Shown: one piece after another, positions 60,165-64,000 of the stretch | Layout of the letters: each line of letters opens with the position of its first letter | How positions within the stretch are numbered: the stretch's first letter is position 1 | Assembly: GCA_903642325.1 (NCBI GenBank) | Contig: CAHJWM010000004.1 | Location: forward strand, 104,062-168,061 | Source: Myxococcales bacterium | GTDB lineage: Bacteria; Myxococcota_A; Polyangia; Polyangiales; Polyangiaceae | Length of the DNA: 64,000 bases | Reading direction: 5' to 3' | The notes under the pieces: generated by a model | The model's input: the letters and a program-made list of their open reading frames with translations, nothing else | What the model was told of the DNA's origin: nothing | Database searches by the model: none | Program-made: the position numbers and the translations under genes

Positions 60165-61336
60165 TCGCAAGCCTCGGCGTATCCGCCCTGCGCCAACCGG
60201 TGCTCTGGGAAAGGCTCGAAACGGGCCACGGAGAGCTGGATTTTTCGTGGTCTGACGCACGTCTAGCGCGCCTACGCGAGCTCGCGCTCGAGCCCATCGT
60301 CGGGCTCATGCATCACGGCAGCGGGCCGATGCACACCTCGATCGTGAGCCCGTGCTTTCCGGAAAAGCTTGCGGCCTATGCGGGTGCGGTGGCTCGCCGC
60401 TACCCCTGGCTCAGCCGCTTCACGCCGGTGAACGAGCCGCTCACCACGGCTCGGTTCAGCGGCCTGTATGGCCATTGGTACCCGCATGGGCGAGACGACC
60501 AAACCTTCGTCCGTGCTCTGCTCACGGAGTGCAAGGGCATTGCGCTGTCGATGGCGGCCATTCGTGAGGTGATTCCACACGCGCTGCTGGTCCAGACGGA
60601 AGACATGGGGTTTACGCGCAGCACGGACGCCGTGCGCTATCAGGCGGACTTCGAAAATGAACGCCGATGGCTGAGCTTCGATCTCCTTGCCGGCCGAGTG
60701 AGCTCGAAGCACCCCTTGTATTGGTATCTCCTTCGCCACGGCGCTTCGCCGCAAGATCTCGGCTACTTCAGTGAGCACCCGTGCCCAGCGGACATCGTCG
60801 GGGTCAATTACTATGTGACCAGTGAGCGGTTTTTAGATAGCCGGGTCGAGCTTTATCCGAGCAGTTTGGTGGGTGGCAACGGGCGCCAAGCGTATGCCGA
60901 CGTCGAGGCGGTTCGCGTGTGTGCGGAAGGCCTGCTCGGCCCGACCGGGATACTGTTGGCCGCGCATGAGCGCTATCAACGTCCGGTCGCGATCACCGAG
61001 GCACACTTGGGCTCTCACGCAGCTCAGCAAATGAGCTGGCTCTCGTTCGTGTGGCGCGCAGCGCAAGCAGCGAGCGAACAAGGAGCCGACGTCGCCGCAG
61101 TGACCGCCTGGGCCCTCCTCGGCGCTCTCGGTTGGGACCGACTCGTGACGGACGAGCGCGGAGTCTACGAAGCCGGCGCGTTCGACCTGTCACCGGGCAT
61201 CCCGCAAGAAACGGCGTTGGCGCGCTTCATTCAAGCGCTTGCCCGGGGAGAGCTCCATGACACCGAGCCCGGGTGGTGGACTCAACCCACTCGGCTCGCT
61301 TACGCGGCGCACTGCCCGCCCTCGCGCGCAGCCTAG
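60035..61336 (+). CDS. GH1-like family glycoside hydrolase overlapping glf
   Basis: A 433-residue protein starting ELWGGVECTVNRVGDRYIDQ, a conserved N-terminus of GH1-like proteins found with nucleotide-sugar genes, often fused to a dTDP-rhamnose reductase domain; that domain is absent here. It has RFTPVNEPLTTARFSG (acid/base Glu in NEP) and VAITEAHLG (nucleophile Glu, with AH in place of the usual NG). GGAGGCGG precedes the ATG at 60035. The gene overlaps glf by 130 bases in a different frame. The changes at the nucleophile loop make ordinary beta-glucosidase activity uncertain. Confidence 0.82.
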   Translation: MGNGRRPVELWGGVECTVNRVGDRYIDQLELSGHSHRIEDLDLIASLGVSALRQPVLWERLETGHGELDFSWSDARLARLRELALEPIVGLMHHGSGPMHTSIVSPCFPEKLAAYAGAVARRYPWLSRFTPVNEPLTTARFSGLYGHWYPHGRDDQTFVRALLTECKGIALSMAAIREVIPHALLVQTEDMGFTRSTDAVRYQADFENERRWLSFDLLAGRVSSKHPLYWYLLRHGASPQDLGYFSEHPCPADIVGVNYYVTSERFLDSRVELYPSSLVGGNGRQAYADVEAVRVCAEGLLGPTGILLAAHERYQRPVAITEAHLGSHAAQQMSWLSFVWRAAQAASEQGADVAAVTAWALLGALGWDRLVTDERGVYEAGAFDLSPGIPQETALARFIQALARGELHDTEPGWWTQPTRLAYAAHCPPSRAA

Positions 61337-62191
61337 GCACCAGGCGATACTCGCGTTTCGCCGCCGCGCTTTTCGCGTCTGCTCCAGGGGATAGGAAGAA
61401 CAGCCAAGCTCGCCCAGGTTGACCCTACGGCTCGTAAACCGCTCCGATAGAGAGCGGCCGGGTCGTGGAGTTCGCGCCGGGTTGCGGACGGGCCGCTGAT
61501 GTGTGCCGAGCCTCGCCATTGCTTCACCATGCCTTGATGGTCACGCGGCGCAACGAGCAGCGGCGAGGCCTTCGGCGTCGGATGGCGACAGCAAGCGGAG
61601 ATCCCGATGCGCGATGCGATAGAGGCCCTTTGCCATCATCGCGAGCGAGCGGTGCGCCGTCTTCCCGTATTACCAAGCGCTCGCGTGGCCGCGAGTATAC
61701 CAGCACGAGCGCTCGGAAATACAGCTGAGCGCAAGCACGGTGCCCGAGCTTCGCTTCACCACCGGGAAGCGCACTAGGCGCAAGATTATCATGCCGTCGA
61801 TGCGCTCGTGTCCCCGTCGACGTGCGCGCACTCGACGGGCTCGGCGCACAAGCATTCGGCTCCAGCGCGCCCGCTGTCCAACGCCATATTGCCCACAGCT
61901 AATAACTGACCACCAAGCAGCGGGGGCTGTGGTGAACGCCACCTGAGTGACCAATAACGAACGTCATCTCTCGGAACGTTCTGTCGGCTCCGTAGCTAAG
62001 AAAGCCGCGATTTCGGAGCAAATCAGCAAGCGCGTCGAGTACGCCACTCGGCGCGGGCGGTTACTCGAAATTCGACCTAAAACAAAATGCGCCTGACCGG
62101 AAACCGCCGCCAGCATTGAACATACAGACAACCAGCGCTCGGTGGCATGCCGGTCGATTGGCAGTCTCGAGCGGCAGAAAGGTTAATCCCC
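61337..62191. other. Gene-poor region of 855 bases
   Basis: No frame here has a ribosome site, conserved motif or coding bias that I trust; both strands were read. The sequence is less GC-rich than the neighbours near 61880-62110 and may hold decayed material or the promoter of the DoxX operon. Confidence 0.55.
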
Positions 62192-62677
62192 ATGGTCTCT
62201 TTTATCGAGCGCTCGAGTGAGCGCGCGCTGCGGCTCGCGCATCAGCTCAGTTGGCTCGGCCCCCTGCTCGCGCGCATCACGGTCGGTGTGCTGTTCATGA
62301 GCACGGGCTGGGGCAAGATCCACAACCTGGCCAAAGTCGCGGCCTTCTTCAGCGAATTGCACATCCCGGCCCCGGCCCTGCAAGCCACCTTCATTTCGTA
62401 TCTGGAGCTGATCGGTGGCGCGCTCGTGTTGGTGGGACTGTTGGCCCGTGTTGCCGCGCTGCCGCTGATCGGCTCCATGACCGTAGCGTTGCTGACGGCC
62501 AAGGCCAACGAGGTCCACGGCCTGCCTGACCTGTTCGGGCTCGTGGAATGGACATACCTCGTGCTCTTCGCCTGGATTGCACTCGCCGGGCCCGGCCGAA
62601 TCTCGCTGGATTATCTGCGCTTCACGCGCCATCGCACACGAGCAAGCGGCGTCGCGCTCGACGCTGATGCGGTTTGA
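62192..62677 (+). CDS. DoxX-family membrane protein
   Basis: A 161-residue protein with four TM segments. LARITVGVLFMSTGWGKIHN is the typical first block, then ISYLELIGGALVLVGLLAR, LPLIGSMTVALLTAKANEVHG and EWTYLVLFAWIALAGPG. DoxX proteins act in redox or sulfur-related membrane complexes and are often encoded with bufferin-type metallophore peptides. AGAAAGG lies upstream of the ATG at 62192; an in-frame start at 62147 is less likely. The small Cys-rich gene follows 61 bases downstream, so both are likely cotranscribed. Confidence 0.85.
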   Translation: MVSFIERSSERALRLAHQLSWLGPLLARITVGVLFMSTGWGKIHNLAKVAAFFSELHIPAPALQATFISYLELIGGALVLVGLLARVAALPLIGSMTVALLTAKANEVHGLPDLFGLVEWTYLVLFAWIALAGPGRISLDYLRFTRHRTRASGVALDADAV

Positions 62678-62738
62678 ACTTTGCTCACTGAGCATCACTA
62701 ACCACAACGAAAACAACAACACAAAGGATACACGAATC

Positions 62739-62999
62739 ATGACATCGAAACTGATGGCAGCAGCGATCTCGGGCATGGTCATGGGGGCGGCGTCGCTTGC
62801 AGCGGCCGCGACCACTCACCAGAGTCAGGGCGCGGACGCTGCATTCGACACTGGCGCTCAGCACTTGGACGATCAAGCGGCGGCCAAGCATACCTGCAAA
62901 GGCAAGAATACCTGTAAGGGCCAAGGCGGCTGCAAAACTGAAAAGCACGCCTGCAAAGGTCACAACGACTGCAAGGGCCAAGGCGGCTGCAAGGGCTGA
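62739..62999 (+). CDS. Small Cys/Lys/Gly-repeat exported peptide, bufferin (BufA2)-like
   Basis: An 86-residue precursor. A signal peptide spans about residues 1-24. The C-terminal 36 residues hold six Cys at 53, 59, 65, 72, 78 and 84 in two near-copies of CKG-x-N-x-CKGQGGCK. This pattern matches bufferin-type metallophores, peptides whose Cys are modified by a DUF692 enzyme (BufB) with a BufC partner and which bind copper in the periplasm. Neither gene is in this window, so modification is uncertain. AAAGGA lies upstream of ATG 62739. It follows DoxX, as in many bufferin operons. Confidence 0.78.
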   Translation: MTSKLMAAAISGMVMGAASLAAAATTHQSQGADAAFDTGAQHLDDQAAAKHTCKGKNTCKGQGGCKTEKHACKGHNDCKGQGGCKG

Positions 63000-63837
63000 T
63001 CCCGGCGACGCTCTGCGCGTGAAGGTCCGTTAGCGGCCGACGCCCCAGAACGCCAAATTGCCTGAGTGGCATTTGTTGGAGTGAGATACACGCAGGTAGC
63101 CGAAAAAAGGCGGAGACGGACGCGCCGCGCAGTCCGTCTTCGTTTTTTTACGTTTGAAGAGGGCCTTGGCGACCGTACCAAACGCCGTGATCTGAGCTCT
63201 GCGAGAGCACTGAACCCGCGCCATCGACGGTCCGGGTCCGCAAATGTCAACGATTGGCGAGCTTGCGAAGCCGCGCCCGTTCGGCAGCTCCGCGTCGTCG
63301 GTGACGAGAGTCGAGTCGTACAGCCCGCGGCGGCGAAGTGCGTCGCGGGCCGCTACACCTGAGCGCACGCCAGACAGCGCGCAGTGCAACTTCCCAACTG
63401 GCGCTGGGCGGCCGTGCTGCCGACCGGCCACGACGCCGAAGGCTGAACCGATGCGAGTCGTGGAGAGGCCCCTTCAACATCAACTCTGACTCCGACAATA
63501 CCGCGGCGGCCACCAGCAAGCCCGACGATGTTGCCGCGGTGTATTCGAGTATGCGTAGACATTTGTCGTAGCTCTGGACGGCGGCCGCCCGCGAGTAGAG
63601 AAGTTGGCGCATCGTCTGCGGAAAGGCCCTTCGTACCCGCCGAGCATTTTGATCACCGAGCTCGCGTCTCGTTCGTCCGTGCTAGGCGAGCGCTCAGTCT
63701 ACCTGTACGCTGACACGGGTAGCCGAGTCAGTGGAGGTGCGCCCCGGTTGCGTTCTCACGGAAGCCTTTTGACTCGATATCGCTCCCTTGTTTCGAACAT
63801 TTTTTTGAGCTGCTAGCAGCCCGCAAAAGAGGACCTC
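63000..63837. other. Gene-poor region of 838 bases
   Basis: It holds the terminator at 63111-63149 and otherwise no supported gene. Open frames there are Arg-rich with no recognisable family. A 7-base-pair hairpin (GCCCGCG at 63323-63329 with its complement at 63344-63350) is also present. Confidence 0.55.
63111..63149 (+). terminator. Rho-independent terminator after the bufferin-like gene
   Basis: CGGAGACGGAC (63111-63121) pairs with GTCCGTCTTCG (63132-63142), 11 pairs with one G-T, around a 10-base loop, followed by seven T residues (63143-63149). A run of six A residues just upstream (63103-63108) would let it work on the minus strand too. It is 112 bases after the stop of the Cys-rich peptide gene. 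Confidence 0.85.
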
Positions 63838-64000
63838 ATGCGCGCATTGTATTCGAACAATTTTCGGCTGACTGCGGGGCTCAGTGCAGCCCTTCTGATG
63901 AACGTCAGCTGCTCGAGCAGCGATAGCGCCGGAGGCGGTGCGGGCGGAGCGGCCGTCGGCGGCGCGCCTGCGTCCGTCGGCGGTGAGCCCGCGGCCGGAA
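63838..64000 (+). CDS. Lipoprotein with Gly/Ala-rich linker (N-terminal part, cut by window edge)
   Basis: An open frame from ATG 63838 to the window end, 54 complete codons. A signal peptide leads to the lipobox LMNVSC with Cys25 as the acylated residue. The mature part starts SSSDSAGGGAGGAAVGGAP, a flexible linker like that of the thaumatin-like lipoprotein at 34650. GAGG is 6 bases or so before the start. The functional domain lies outside the window, so no role can be given. Confidence 0.8.
   Translation, partial: MRALYSNNFRLTAGLSAALLMNVSCSSSDSAGGGAGGAAVGGAPASVGGEPAAG

Noticed and set aside
61337..62191. Possible transposase or regulator remnant
   Set aside because: All frames read on both strands gave no transposase motif, terminal inverted repeat or target duplication.
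1..64000. CRISPR arrays, tRNA and rRNA genes, prophage or integrase genes
   Set aside because: No regularly spaced repeats, no cloverleaf with a T-loop signature, no rRNA-like stretch and no integrase motif were seen by eye; a covariance-model scan would be decisive for RNA genes.

Overview
The window is high-GC DNA with long single-frame genes on both strands and no rRNA, tRNA, CRISPR array or insertion sequence that I can see. The organism is most likely a Myxococcota bacterium, probably of the Polyangiales. The reasons are a transmembrane Ser/Thr protein kinase, a TPR plus PEGA-domain protein, lipoproteins with Gly/Ser/Ala-rich linkers, a secreted metalloprotease with Cys-rich repeats, NifA-type sigma-54 regulation, and a Ku/LigD end-joining pair. 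This is a family-composition inference, not a phylogenetic result.

Layout. 1-6331 (minus) is a tightly overlapping molybdenum hydroxylase operon: a periplasmic aldehyde oxidase-like [2Fe-2S]/FAD/Mo trio, an XdhC chaperone, a MocA-type cytidylyltransferase and a HAD hydrolase cut by the window edge. 6618-10227 (plus) is Ku and LigD. 10245-12566 (minus) is a frameshifted flavin amine oxidase and an esterase lipoprotein. 12625-16147 holds an AlkB-like dioxygenase, a DUF4142 lipoprotein, a small basic DUF6496-type protein, outer-membrane phospholipase A and a UdgX-type uracil-DNA glycosylase. 16314-21013 is an RND efflux permease with its adaptor.

21334-29226 is a nitrate/nitrite assimilation locus: sigma-54 activator, uroporphyrinogen-III synthase-like protein, NarK transporter, NirB, NirD, and the first 158 residues of an assimilatory nitrate reductase that ends abruptly. 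Between activator and target lie three similar dyads and a GG-N10-GC sigma-54 promoter candidate. 29312-33562 carries a DUF155 protein, a GT4 glycosyltransferase, a GH100-like glycosidase and a methyltransferase. 33563-39591 is a block of typically myxobacterial envelope and signalling genes: PEGA protein, thaumatin-like lipoprotein, Ser/Thr kinase and metalloprotease.

39862-45527 has a decayed FAD-linked oxidase, a 2OG-Fe(II) oxygenase coupled to a membrane spermidine-synthase-like protein, and a parvulin/HupE pair. 45551-52125 (minus) is an AddAB-type helicase-nuclease pair. 53043-61336 is a carbohydrate cluster: ATP-grasp ligase, class III aminotransferase, GH2, glycosyltransferase, UDP-galactopyranose mutase and a GH1-like protein that overlaps the mutase by 130 bases. 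62192-62999 is a DoxX protein followed by a small Cys/Lys/Gly repeat protein that looks like a bufferin-type copper-binding peptide, closed by a strong terminator. The window ends in a new lipoprotein gene.

Most notable for follow-up: the truncated nitrate reductase behind an otherwise complete nir operon, the phased dyads with a sigma-54 promoter, the DoxX/bufferin-like unit with no modification genes nearby, the thaumatin-like lipoprotein, the buried twin-arginine motif in the [2Fe-2S] subunit, and the overprinted glf/GH1 junction.
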